A DNA stretch of 58,326 nt from Chloroflexota bacterium (GTDB taxonomy: Bacteria; Chloroflexota; Anaerolineae; B4-G1), in the NCBI GenBank assembly GCA_024232355.1, contig JAAEPW010001336.1, positions 1 through 58,326 on the forward strand, written 5' to 3'. Made by a program: the position numbers and the translations under genes. The notes under the pieces were generated by a model. That model saw nothing but the letters and a program-made list of their open reading frames with translations. It was not told the origin of the DNA and did not search any database. Shown one piece after another: positions 36,227 to 45,186 of the stretch. The stretch's first letter is position 1, and each line of letters starts with the position of its first letter.

Positions 36227-37254
36227 CTAGACGATATTTGATCACTGGTGGTGCTGGTTTCATTGGTTGCAATTATGCTCATCACTTGCTAAGCCGGGGC
36301 GAGCGTGTAGTAGTATACGACAATCTGTCGCGCAAGGGAGCAGATGCTAACGCAGCCTGGCTGCGCGAGCAACACGGAACAGATTCTTTTCAACTGGTCG
36401 TGAGCGACTTGCGCGATTACGACGTGCTGGCTGCTACGATGCAAGGGATCGATGTTGTCGTGCATTTAGCTGGACAGACAGCTGTTACCACTTCAGTGAC
36501 AGACCCCCGGTCGGATTTCGAGGACAATGCGCTGGGCACTTTTAACGCGTTGGAAGCGGCACGGCACGCCGGCACCAATCCTATTTTTCTCTATTCCTCC
36601 ACTAACAAGGTTTATGGCGGGATGGAGGAGGTAACTGTGGTTGAACAAGAGACTCGTTACGCATACGAGGATCTCCCGTTCGGTGTCCCCGAAACACAAC
36701 CGATTGATTTCCATTCTCCTTACGGCTGTTCCAAGGGGGCTGGCGACCAGTACGTGCGTGACTATGCTCGCATTTATGATCTTCCGACCGTGGTGTTGCG
36801 TCAATCGTGCATTTATGGTCCCCGGCAAATGGGGGTAGAGGATCAGGGATGGGTTGCCTGGTTCATCATTGCCATTCTTACAGGGCAATCGATCAACATT
36901 TTCGGCGACGGCAAGCAAGTGCGTGATGTGCTCTTTGTGGATGATCTATTGAGCGCCTATGATGCTGCCATTGATCAGATTGATGTCGCAGCTGGACAAG
37001 TGTACAACATCGGTGGCGGGCCAGAGAACGTTATGTCTATATGGGCCGAGTTTGGCCCTATTCTGGATCGTTTGATAGAGCGCCCAATTTCTGTGTCCTA
37101 CGATTCCAATTGGCGCCCAGGTGACCAGCGTGTTGTTGTGTGCGATATTCGCAAGGCCGAGCGTGAGTTAGGATGGCGTCCCAGTGTGGGGGTAGAGGAA
37201 GGTATTCAACGACTTTATCAGTGGGTTGCTGCCAACCGTTCTCTGTTCTCTTAG
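36223..37254 (+). CDS. NAD-dependent sugar epimerase, CDP-paratose 2-epimerase-like
   Basis: A 343-residue extended SDR. It has the glycine motif GGAGFIG, the YxxxK pair YGCSK, and blocks typical of the CDP-paratose 2-epimerase (tyvelose) subgroup: IFLYSSTNKVYGG, IDFHSPYGCSKGAGDQYV, RQSCIYGPRQMGVEDQGW and a late RPGDQRVVVCD. It should interconvert nucleotide sugars in the cytoplasm for a surface glycan. The exact sugar cannot be settled from sequence, and other 4- or 2-epimerases of the extended SDR group remain possible. Its ATG overlaps the flippase-like gene stop by 4 nt. A small hairpin follows its stop codon directly. Confidence 0.87.
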   Translation: MTRRYLITGGAGFIGCNYAHHLLSRGERVVVYDNLSRKGADANAAWLREQHGTDSFQLVVSDLRDYDVLAATMQGIDVVVHLAGQTAVTTSVTDPRSDFEDNALGTFNALEAARHAGTNPIFLYSSTNKVYGGMEEVTVVEQETRYAYEDLPFGVPETQPIDFHSPYGCSKGAGDQYVRDYARIYDLPTVVLRQSCIYGPRQMGVEDQGWVAWFIIAILTGQSINIFGDGKQVRDVLFVDDLLSAYDAAIDQIDVAAGQVYNIGGGPENVMSIWAEFGPILDRLIERPISVSYDSNWRPGDQRVVVCDIRKAERELGWRPSVGVEEGIQRLYQWVAANRSLFS

Positions 37255-37255
37255 G

Positions 37256-37273
37256 CGTTGTTCAGAAACAGCG
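37256..37273 (+). repeat. Intercistronic hairpin after the epimerase stop
   Basis: CGTTGTT at 37256-37262 and AACAGCG at 37267-37273 form a 7-bp stem (one G-T pair) with the 4-nt loop CAGA. It starts 2 nt after the TAG stop. A near-identical hairpin follows the next gene at 38479-38496. Confidence 0.45.
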
Positions 37274-37310
37274 TCGCACTTGCCAAAAAAAACTGTTTAA
37301 GGAGTTTTTG

Positions 37311-38474
37311 TTGCGTGTACTAGTCGTTCTTACTTATTATCGTCCCCATACCAGCGGTTTGACCATCTATGCCGAACGTTTGGCGCAAGGATTGGTGGCG
37401 CGAGGGCATCAGGTTACTGTACTGACCTCTCACGCTGATCCTTCCTGTCCTCTCGATACAGTGGATAATGGTGTGCGCATCGTGCGCGCGCCGGTACTCT
37501 TTCGCATCAGCAAAGGCGTCATTATGCCAACGATCGGCTTTTTGGCGACGCGCTTGGTGCGGGAGCACGACGTCATCAGTTTGCACCTGCCACAGTTCGA
37601 TGCAGCGGGCGTGGCGCTTCGGGGCCGTCTGATGGGTAAACCATCGTTGTTGACATACCACTGTGATCTAAAGCTCCCGCCTGGATTATTCAATGTGACG
37701 GTCAACCAGGTGGTACACATGATGAATCGGTTGGCGGGACTGTTGACCGACCGTGTGGTTGCCTACACACAGGATTTTGCCGATCATTCGCCTTTTCTGT
37801 CCACCTTTCGTCAAAAATTGAAGGTTATCCCGCCGCCAGTGGAACTTCCGGATGTAGAGTCTGGAGCAACGACAGAATTCGCCAAACAGCACAATCTAAA
37901 TGGCAGTGGCCCAGTGATCGGGATGGCGGCGAGGTTGGCGTCCGAAAAGGGCGTCGAGGTTCTGTTGAACGCGTTGCCGCGCATATTACAGGCTTGCCCA
38001 GATGCGCGGGTGTTGTTTGCTGGGCAATACCAAGATGTGTTGGGCGAGGAGGCGTATGCCCGGCGGCTGGAGCCGTTATTCCGACAGTACGGGAATCGTT
38101 GGAAATTCTTGGGAGTACTCACACCATCGCAGATGGCGGCCTTTTATCCCAACTTGGACGTCGTTGTTGTGCCCAGTCTCAACTCGACCGAGTCGTTCGG
38201 ATTGGTGCAGGTGGAGGCAATGTTGTGCGGAACGCCTTCCGTTGCCAGTAACTTGCCCGGGGTGCGCCAGCCGGTGGCGCAAACGGGGATGGGTGAGGTG
38301 GTGGAGATAGGTGATAGTGGGGATTTGGCCGAGGCTATCATCTGCATAACCAAGGACAAAGATAGATACATCCGTCCGCGAGCGGAAATCGCCGCTCGCT
38401 TTAGTACCGAGCGCACGGCGGCGGGCTATGAAGCATTGTTTGAGAGATTGCTGGAAGAAAAGAGACAAAAGTAG
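37311..38474 (+). CDS. GT4-family glycosyltransferase
   Basis: About 387 residues with the two-Rossmann GT-B layout of family 4. The N-terminal acceptor part begins VLVVLTYYRPHTSGLTIYAE. The C-terminal donor part has IGMAARLASEKGVEVLLNAL, RVLFAGQYQ, and the E-x7-E-like STESFGLVQVEAMLCGTPSVAS. It transfers a sugar from a nucleotide donor at the inner face of the membrane. The long open frame starts at 37173 inside the epimerase gene, but AAGGAG at 37299-37304 points to a TTG start at 37311 (or 37308), which also gives the expected family N-terminus. Confidence 0.88.
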   Translation: MRVLVVLTYYRPHTSGLTIYAERLAQGLVARGHQVTVLTSHADPSCPLDTVDNGVRIVRAPVLFRISKGVIMPTIGFLATRLVREHDVISLHLPQFDAAGVALRGRLMGKPSLLTYHCDLKLPPGLFNVTVNQVVHMMNRLAGLLTDRVVAYTQDFADHSPFLSTFRQKLKVIPPPVELPDVESGATTEFAKQHNLNGSGPVIGMAARLASEKGVEVLLNALPRILQACPDARVLFAGQYQDVLGEEAYARRLEPLFRQYGNRWKFLGVLTPSQMAAFYPNLDVVVVPSLNSTESFGLVQVEAMLCGTPSVASNLPGVRQPVAQTGMGEVVEIGDSGDLAEAIICITKDKDRYIRPRAEIAARFSTERTAAGYEALFERLLEEKRQK

Positions 38475-38478
38475 CAAG

Positions 38479-38496
38479 CGTTGTTCGGAAACAACG
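38479..38496 (+). repeat. Intercistronic hairpin after the GT4 stop
   Basis: CGTTGTT at 38479-38485 pairs perfectly with AACAACG at 38490-38496 around the loop CGGA, 4 nt after the TAG stop. There is no T-tract, so transcript protection or pausing is more likely than termination. Confidence 0.5.
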
Positions 38497-38571
38497 TTAG
38501 GGAATTCCAGGGAAATAAATCTTCCAAACGGATTTTGTGATGCAGTCAACGACACTTTGAAAAGATATATT

Positions 38572-38700
38572 ATGACGGAATTCCTCGAGCTTTTCCAATT
38601 GTTTTGTAACTCGCGTGCGATTTATGAGCTTTTCCGCTGCGTATTTTGGGAAGAGTTAAAAACTGGAAAAGCCTTAAAAGAGGCAAGAGAAGCAACGTGA
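38572..38700 (+). CDS. Possible 42-residue small protein coupled to the GT39 gene
   Basis: An ATG at 38572 opens a 42-codon frame (MTEFLELFQLF at the start, AREAT at the end). Its TGA at 38698-38700 overlaps the GTG start of the GT39-type gene (38697-38699) as GTGA, the same coupling seen elsewhere in this operon. The peptide has an amphipathic first half and a charged tail. There is no strong ribosome binding site and no known family, so it may be a real small gene or a leader frame. Confidence 0.35.
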   Translation: MTEFLELFQLFCNSRAIYELFRCVFWEELKTGKALKEAREAT

Positions 38701-40604
38701 AGCAAAAACATCATTGGACCTCTGGCTTGCTCCTGCTCATCGGGTTGACATTTGCCATCTTGGGTTGGTTCTACTTTGCCTATCGGCAGGAGTACGGGTG
38801 GGACGGTTTCCTTTTTTGGGGCATCGCCGTTTGCTCGTTTGGATTGCTGTTGTGGCAGATGGCAGGTCGGGGGCTGCGTGCGATGGGCGCGGTTAGCGGC
38901 TTGTGGATTGTGGTGCTGACCGGGGTTATGACGCGCCAATCCAGCAGGGTCAACTTTGGAATACCCTTCTGGGTGTGGTTGATCGGCGTGTGTTGGTTTT
39001 TGCTCGCTTTTGCTTTACCCTTGTCGTTCAAAGGGTGGCGGCAGCGCCTGGTTGATTGGCTCCGCCGTCATTGGCGGGAAGTAGTAGCGTTGGCGGTGCT
39101 GTTGTTGGCAGCGTTGGCCGTGAGAGCTTTTGATCTGGAACACATCCCGACAAATCTGGGCGGTGATGAGGGAACTCAGGGTGTGGCGGCCCAAAATCTT
39201 TTGGGGCCTCCCTTGGGTAATCCCTTTTCGACCGGATGGTATAGTGTGCCTACGATGTCGTTCTTGGCATATGGCGTTTCAATGCGGATTTTTGGAGAGA
39301 GCGTGACTGGGCTGCGCGCACTTTCGGCGTTGGTGGGAACAGTTACAGTGCTGACCACCTTTTTACTGGCGCGAGAATTGTGGGGGCGGAAGGTAGCATG
39401 GCTGGCAACAATTGCGCTTGCTTGCGCTCACACTCACGTTCACTTTAGCCGGTTGGGATCTAACCAAATCTTTGACGGCCTCTTTATGACTCTCTCCTTG
39501 TGGTTGTTGGTGCGCGCGTTCCGTTCCAAGCGCGCGATTTACTTTGCATTGGCAGGCACAGCGATAGGGATGGGCTGGTACGGTTACTTTGGGGCACGAT
39601 TGTTGGGAATCGTCATAGTCTGTGTCCTGGCCTGGCGAGTGGCAACCGAGCATGATTTTCTGCATCGTTATGGGCAATTGCTGGTGATCTTGTTCACAGC
39701 AGCCCTGATAGCTGTTGTTCCACTTGCACTGCACTATGCTAGTCACCCCGACGCATTGATGTCTCGCGCCCGGCAGGTCAGCATCTTTACTCCAGGCCTC
39801 TGGCTGGATCAAGCGCGAGAACTCACCGGACGCAGTACTGCCAGTCTGTTGCTTGAGCAGTTTGCTAAATCTATCTCGGCCTTTAACCATACAACCGACC
39901 CGACTTTTTGGTATTATGCCACCATCCCCACGCTTGATTTTGTCAGTGGTGTGTTGTTTGTTGTGGGCTTGGTGTGGGCGATGGTTCGCTGCCGTCAGCC
40001 TAACGAAGGCTTGCTTTTGGGATGGTTCTGGCTGGCCCTGGTGTTGGGATGGGTGATCACAGAGAATCCGCCCAGTAGCCAACGAATGACCGTCCTGTTA
40101 CCGGCGTTGGCGATGTTGGTGGGCTTGGGATTGGACTGGTTGCTCAAATTGGGGCAGCGGGCGACAGGATCAAATTGGGATTGGCTGGCAGGTGTGATGC
40201 TTTGTGTTATCGTCGTTGTCAACCTGCGGTACTATTTTTTCGTGTATACTCCGACAGGCGTTTATGGGAATCAGAATGCTGAGGTTGCTACTGAACTGAG
40301 TCGCTATTTGATAGCGCAAGAGGACAATTACGTGGTGCATTTTCACGCGCCGCCGTTCATGTATTGGAACTTTGGGACGCTGACCTTTATGGCACGGGGT
40401 GTTGAGGGAGTAGATGTCCCGTCAGTGGGAGAATGGCCTGATCCGGACTTGAATCAGGGTGTGCGGTTCATCTTTTTGGCAGAACGGCTGGAGGAATTGA
40501 ACATCATCCGTGAGCGATATCCGGATGGTCGAGAGATATCTGCTTACTCGAATATCAATGGCCGATTGCTGTACGTATTGTACCAAGTGGACAAACAACA
40601 ATGA
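38697..40604 (+). CDS. GT39-type (PMT/ArnT-like) integral membrane glycosyltransferase
   Basis: About 635 residues with 12 or more membrane segments. The GT-C fold is recognised from the acidic loop motif in GGDEGTQGVAAQNLL after the first segments, the conserved LGRKVAWLATIALA-like helix (WGRKVAWLATIALA here) and the SRLGSNQIFDGLF region. Such enzymes use polyprenyl-phosphate sugars and transfer them to proteins or lipids on the outer face of the membrane. The GTG start at 38697 is preferred to the TTG at 38646, because it overlaps the stop of the small frame upstream. Its own stop overlaps the next gene's ATG by 4 nt. Confidence 0.85.
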   Translation: MKQKHHWTSGLLLLIGLTFAILGWFYFAYRQEYGWDGFLFWGIAVCSFGLLLWQMAGRGLRAMGAVSGLWIVVLTGVMTRQSSRVNFGIPFWVWLIGVCWFLLAFALPLSFKGWRQRLVDWLRRHWREVVALAVLLLAALAVRAFDLEHIPTNLGGDEGTQGVAAQNLLGPPLGNPFSTGWYSVPTMSFLAYGVSMRIFGESVTGLRALSALVGTVTVLTTFLLARELWGRKVAWLATIALACAHTHVHFSRLGSNQIFDGLFMTLSLWLLVRAFRSKRAIYFALAGTAIGMGWYGYFGARLLGIVIVCVLAWRVATEHDFLHRYGQLLVILFTAALIAVVPLALHYASHPDALMSRARQVSIFTPGLWLDQARELTGRSTASLLLEQFAKSISAFNHTTDPTFWYYATIPTLDFVSGVLFVVGLVWAMVRCRQPNEGLLLGWFWLALVLGWVITENPPSSQRMTVLLPALAMLVGLGLDWLLKLGQRATGSNWDWLAGVMLCVIVVVNLRYYFFVYTPTGVYGNQNAEVATELSRYLIAQEDNYVVHFHAPPFMYWNFGTLTFMARGVEGVDVPSVGEWPDPDLNQGVRFIFLAERLEELNIIRERYPDGREISAYSNINGRLLYVLYQVDKQQ

Positions 40605-40635
40605 CAAATGAAAAGTCGCAAATGACAAATGCTCA
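40601..40635 (+). repeat. Heptad repeat forming a gene start
   Basis: Five consecutive 7-mers (ATGACAA, ATGAAAA, GTCGCAA, ATGACAA, ATGCTCA) make up the first codons of the GT39-DUF2298 fusion, including its start codon. A similar ATGACAA/ATAAGCA run begins the membrane protein gene that starts at 28592 on the minus strand. Confidence 0.45.
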
Positions 40636-43600
40636 GTCTGGCATAACTCGTAACTTGTTTCTCATTGCTATTCTGTTGGTAGGCGCTTATCTGCGCTTTA
40701 CTGGCTTGAACTGGGATGAGGGGCAGTGGATCCATCCGGACGAGGGCCATATGAGGATCATTACGTCACAGATCAAAATGCCAGACAGCCTCTCCCTATA
40801 TTTTGATACGCATAACTCACCCCTGAACTGTCGCAACAGCGGCCACCGGTATAGTTATGGTACGTTGCCGCTTTTTGCGACTCGTATGACGGCCGAGTGG
40901 CTCGATCGTTCGTGTGACGAAGACCCTAATCCACTGAGTTCTGTCGCAGCGTTACTTTTGGTAGGGCCTTCCGACGACACAACATGCCGCCCCGGCACTT
41001 TTACGGGATCCCGCAGTGCCCAAGTTGGACGGGCGCTATCGGCGCTGGCTGAGCTAGGAACTGTGTTTCTTGTCTATCTGGTTGGGCGGAGACTGTATGG
41101 TGGGAATGTAGGCGTATTGGCCGCCGCGCTGTACGCATTGACGGCGTTCGCCATTCAACAAGCTCATTTCTTTACCGTGGACAGTATGGCTTGCTTTTTC
41201 ACTACACTGACTATCTATTTCTCGGTGCGTGCAGGCCAATGTGGATCAGACCGATCCATCGAAAGTTGGGTCAGTTTCGGATTGGCGGGATTGGCGACCG
41301 GTTTTGCTGCGGCCTGCAAGGTCAGTGCAGTCTTTGTAGCTCTCTGCGTCGTGCTGGCAGCAATGTGGCGATGGTTGCAAACTCGCGGGCCTAAATCCGA
41401 GATATCAGATTCCTACCTGGTTTCCAATCCTCATTCTCTGACCTCGCTTTTTTTGTCCCTTGTTCTGGCTGGTTTATTGTCGTTGGTTGCTTTTCGTGTT
41501 GCTCAGCCGTATGCTTTTGAGGGCCCCGGCTTTTTCGGGGTTCAGCCCAGCCCCGAGTGGCTCGATCGATTGGGTCAGATCCGCGTCGAGCAGAGCGGTG
41601 AGGTAGACGTGCCTTATGGCCGGCAGTGGACGGATCGAGCGCCAATCCTCTTTCCTTGGAAAGATATGGTCTTTTGGGGAATGGGAGTCCCCCTGGGGGT
41701 GGCTGCCTGGGCCGCTTGGGTGGTTGCGGGTTTAGAGTTGTTCGGCTGGGCTGGTGCGGCCCAGCGCAAGTATAGCCACCTGATCCTGTGGGGTTGGGGA
41801 AGTTTGATGTTCCTCTATCTGGGCACTGGTTGGGTCAAGACCATGCGTTATTTTTATGCCCTCTATCCCGTGTTTGTGATTCTGGCTGCTTATTTGTTGG
41901 TTCGTTTGTGCCAAATATCTGCTCAACGATGGCGGCGCGTAGGCTTTGTTATCACGTCTGTTGCCATCGCTGGGACTGCTCTGTGGGCTGTTGCATTCTT
42001 TTCTATCTATTTGCGGACCAACACCCGGGTGGCCGCGTCACGTTGGATATTCGCCAACATAGACGCTGGTGAGGGGCTGACGCTAGCTAACGAACACTAT
42101 GATTGGGGGCTGCCGCTGCGGGTAGATGGGAACGATCCCTTTGGCGGAATGTACAATGGGATCGAGATGCAGCATTACAATGAGGATACACCGGAGAAAC
42201 GGACACAGTTGTACGACTGGTTAGACCGGTCAGATTACGTGATCATGGCCAGCAACCGGCTCTATGCCTCTATCCCACGTCTGCCCCCTCGCTATCCCTT
42301 GACAATTGAATATTATCGAGCGCTCTTTGCCGGCGAGTTGGGTTTTGAGTTGGTGGCTGATTTTACATCCCGCCCATCCTTGTGGCCGTTTCAGTTTCCT
42401 GATCAAGAGAACCCCTTTCCTTTGATTGAAGCGGAATACGTATACCAGACCGAGCCAATCAAGGTGCCATTTCCTCCGGCTGACGAAGCATTCAGCGTAT
42501 ACGATCACCCACGTGTGCTCATCTTTCACAAGACGGATGCCTATTCCCGTGAACTGGTAGAAAAGGTATTGGGGAAAATTGACTTGGAGCGAGTGATACA
42601 GGGTTTCAGTCCCAAGCAAGCTACCACCGCTCCCAACCTTTTGCGGTTTGACTCGGAGACTTGGAGCGATCAGAAAGCGGGTGGCACGTGGTCCGAGATG
42701 TTCAATCGCGACAGCCTCTTTAATCGCTACCCGGCGTTGGCCTCAATCGCTTGGTGGGTTGGCGTGACGGTGTTGGGTTGGTTAGCCTTTCCTCTCTTGT
42801 TCGTCGCGCTTCCTCGCTTGACTGACCGGGGATACGGTTTGGCTCGTGTGCTGGGTTTACTCTTTGTCGCATATTCCACCTGGCTGGTTGCCAGCCTCAA
42901 AATTCTGCCGAATACACGTGGAACCATCATGCGAATGGTCATACTTTTGGCGTTGGTTGGTGCTGGGGTGGGGTGGTCCAAGAAGGAAGAGTTGCGCCGT
43001 TTCTTGCGCAAACAGCTCCGCATGATCCTATTGATCGAAGGGCTGTTTATCCTGCTGTACCTGGCGTGGGTTGGCGTGCGGCTTTTGCAGCCCGATTTGT
43101 GGCATCCCAGCTTGGGAGGCGAAAAGCCAATGGATTTCGCCTATCTTAACGCGGTGATGAAATCTACCTGGTTCCCGCCTTACAATCCGTGGTTCTCTGG
43201 ATCGGTCATCAATTATTACTATTTTGGATTTGTCATCGTTGGCACCCTAATAAAGTTGATGGGCACCGTGCCGGCAATCGGTTATAATCTGGCGGTGCCA
43301 CTTTTATTCGCGTTAACCGGTGTCGGGGCATTTTCCGTTGCATACAATCTCTTTGGCACACGTCGGCGGGGTGCAGTGTTGGCAGGGGTGATGGCACTGG
43401 TATTTGTCGTGGTGCTTGGCAATCTGGGTGTGGTGCAACTTGTCCACAAATCTTTCATAAAGTTGGGTGGCGAGTCACCTCCCAGCACGATTCCGGTCTT
43501 TGCGAAAACGGTGTCCGCCTTCCGGGGGTTGTGGGAGGTGATTGCCCATGGCGCCAAACTTCCACTGCGTAACGAGTCGTGGTATTGGTATCCGACTCGG

Positions 43601-45094
43601 ATCATTCCTTCCGACACTGGGAATCCAATAGCCGAATTCCCATCTTTTACTTTTCTTTACGGTGATCTGCACGCCCATATGATTGCTTTCTCGCTGACGC
43701 TGCTGGCGTTAACCTTGGTGATTTCTTGGGTACGCGATTCGCGTCCGCGTTGGTCCAGTATACTCATCGGCGGATTGGTCATTGGTGCGCTTTGGCCAAC
43801 TAACGGATGGGACTATCCCACTTATTTGGCGTTGGGGCTGGTCTCCTTGGCAATGGGGATGTGGGGGGTGAAGAAACGGCCCTCTGTTTCTGGGAGTCAC
43901 AGAGGGTGGATCAAGGGCTTTGTCTTGCGAGCGGGTTTGCTCATTGGATCAAGTCTCTTGCTTTACCAACCCTACTTTCAGAATTATGCCGCAGGCTACA
44001 CGTCGGTTGAAAAGTGGAATGGTTTGCATACGGGCGTTAATATTTACCTCTGGATTCATGGTATATTGCTCTTTCCAATAGTAACTCGTATGCTGATCGA
44101 AGTGATCCGGGTAGGCGCACAAGTGCAGATAGGGCCAAAAGCGCGATTTGGTCTTGGGCTATTTGCCGTGGGTCTGTTGGTTATTCTACTGGTATGGTTT
44201 CTTTTAGGATATCAAGTGGCTGTAGTGACGATACCTGTGGGACTTTTGGCTGCGTATCTGGTCCTCGTGCCCGGAATGCCCATCAGGCGACGTTTATTGT
44301 GGTTTTTGGTGGGGACAAGTATGGCGCTCGGTCTGGCTGTTGAGATTTTTGTGATCAAGGGCGATATAGGGCGTCAGAATACTGTGTTCAAGTTTTATTT
44401 GCAAGTTTGGACACTTCTTTCTACCATTGCCGGGGTTAGCCTGGCGTGGATTTACGAGCGCGCGCGGCGCTGGCGGCCCGAGTGGCGGCAACTCTGGTGG
44501 ACTGTGATGGGGGTGCTCATTTTTGGTGGGGCATTGTTTCTTCCCTATGGGATTCGCGCCCGTGCAGCCGATCGTATGTCGCCGCAACCAACCCTGACCT
44601 TGGACGGTATGGCCTTTATGGAGCACAGCACGGTATGGGATGGCGACCCCAATCGCGAAACGTTGGAAATCCCATTGGATGGTGACTATTTCGCCATTCA
44701 ATGGATGCAGGACGAGATTGAGGGTTCACCAGTGATCTTGGAGGGACTTGGTTACCGGGAATACTTGTGGAGCAATCGTGTATCCATCTATACCGGTTTA
44801 CCTACGGTGGTGGGGTGGCGTTGGCACGAGGTGCAACAATATGCCGCTCTGCCCGACTATCTTGTAAATTGGCGGCGCGACGATGTGCGTGACTGCTACA
44901 ATACGCTCAGTATCCCTCACGCGCAGGAAATACTGACGCGCTATGGTGTGCGCTATATCTATGTGGGTGGGTACGAGTGGGCTTATTACGATCCGGTAGG
45001 TTTGGCCAAATTTGACCAGATGGTGGATCAGGGTCTGCTCCGCGTGGCCTATGACAAGCGTGGTGTAAAAATCTACGAGATAACGGGAGATTGA
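40601..45094 (+). CDS. Fusion of a GT39-like membrane domain with a DUF2298 (YYY) domain
   Basis: A 1497-residue membrane protein with about 25 membrane segments. Residues 20-640 or so are GT-C/GT39-like, with IHPDEGHMR as the acidic loop and AIQQAHFFTVDSMACFF in the core. A connecting membrane region follows. From about 840 comes the DUF2298 / Chlor_Arch_YYY domain, with DFAYLNAVMKSTWFPP and the signature INYYYFG near 870, and a late soluble part with SPVILEGLGYREYLW. The second DUF2298 protein at 46339 lacks the front half. The first 12 codons consist of ATGACAA-type heptads. The ATG overlaps the upstream stop as ATGA. It is probably a surface glycosylation enzyme or partner of the Agl23-like proteins. 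Confidence 0.85.
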   Translation: MTNEKSQMTNAQSGITRNLFLIAILLVGAYLRFTGLNWDEGQWIHPDEGHMRIITSQIKMPDSLSLYFDTHNSPLNCRNSGHRYSYGTLPLFATRMTAEWLDRSCDEDPNPLSSVAALLLVGPSDDTTCRPGTFTGSRSAQVGRALSALAELGTVFLVYLVGRRLYGGNVGVLAAALYALTAFAIQQAHFFTVDSMACFFTTLTIYFSVRAGQCGSDRSIESWVSFGLAGLATGFAAACKVSAVFVALCVVLAAMWRWLQTRGPKSEISDSYLVSNPHSLTSLFLSLVLAGLLSLVAFRVAQPYAFEGPGFFGVQPSPEWLDRLGQIRVEQSGEVDVPYGRQWTDRAPILFPWKDMVFWGMGVPLGVAAWAAWVVAGLELFGWAGAAQRKYSHLILWGWGSLMFLYLGTGWVKTMRYFYALYPVFVILAAYLLVRLCQISAQRWRRVGFVITSVAIAGTALWAVAFFSIYLRTNTRVAASRWIFANIDAGEGLTLANEHYDWGLPLRVDGNDPFGGMYNGIEMQHYNEDTPEKRTQLYDWLDRSDYVIMASNRLYASIPRLPPRYPLTIEYYRALFAGELGFELVADFTSRPSLWPFQFPDQENPFPLIEAEYVYQTEPIKVPFPPADEAFSVYDHPRVLIFHKTDAYSRELVEKVLGKIDLERVIQGFSPKQATTAPNLLRFDSETWSDQKAGGTWSEMFNRDSLFNRYPALASIAWWVGVTVLGWLAFPLLFVALPRLTDRGYGLARVLGLLFVAYSTWLVASLKILPNTRGTIMRMVILLALVGAGVGWSKKEELRRFLRKQLRMILLIEGLFILLYLAWVGVRLLQPDLWHPSLGGEKPMDFAYLNAVMKSTWFPPYNPWFSGSVINYYYFGFVIVGTLIKLMGTVPAIGYNLAVPLLFALTGVGAFSVAYNLFGTRRRGAVLAGVMALVFVVVLGNLGVVQLVHKSFIKLGGESPPSTIPVFAKTVSAFRGLWEVIAHGAKLPLRNESWYWYPTRIIPSDTGNPIAEFPSFTFLYGDLHAHMIAFSLTLLALTLVISWVRDSRPRWSSILIGGLVIGALWPTNGWDYPTYLALGLVSLAMGMWGVKKRPSVSGSHRGWIKGFVLRAGLLIGSSLLLYQPYFQNYAAGYTSVEKWNGLHTGVNIYLWIHGILLFPIVTRMLIEVIRVGAQVQIGPKARFGLGLFAVGLLVILLVWFLLGYQVAVVTIPVGLLAAYLVLVPGMPIRRRLLWFLVGTSMALGLAVEIFVIKGDIGRQNTVFKFYLQVWTLLSTIAGVSLAWIYERARRWRPEWRQLWWTVMGVLIFGGALFLPYGIRARAADRMSPQPTLTLDGMAFMEHSTVWDGDPNRETLEIPLDGDYFAIQWMQDEIEGSPVILEGLGYREYLWSNRVSIYTGLPTVVGWRWHEVQQYAALPDYLVNWRRDDVRDCYNTLSIPHAQEILTRYGVRYIYVGGYEWAYYDPVGLAKFDQMVDQGLLRVAYDKRGVKIYEITGD

Positions 45095-45145
45095 ATGCAC
45101 GATTAGAGATCGTGTTGTTTTCTCACAAATTTCGCGTTTGGTGTG

Positions 45146-45151
45146 TATAAT
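45146..45151 (+). promoter_or_regulatory. -10 box upstream of the ECF sigma gene
   Basis: TATAAT lies 36 nt before the ATG at 45187, in the 92-bp gap after the DUF2298 fusion. The region 16-18 bp upstream (around TTCTCACAAA) is a poor -35 box, so activity may depend on another factor. Confidence 0.4.
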
Positions 45152-45186
45152 AGAGTAAATGTAGCACATGTATCAGTGAGTAGAAA

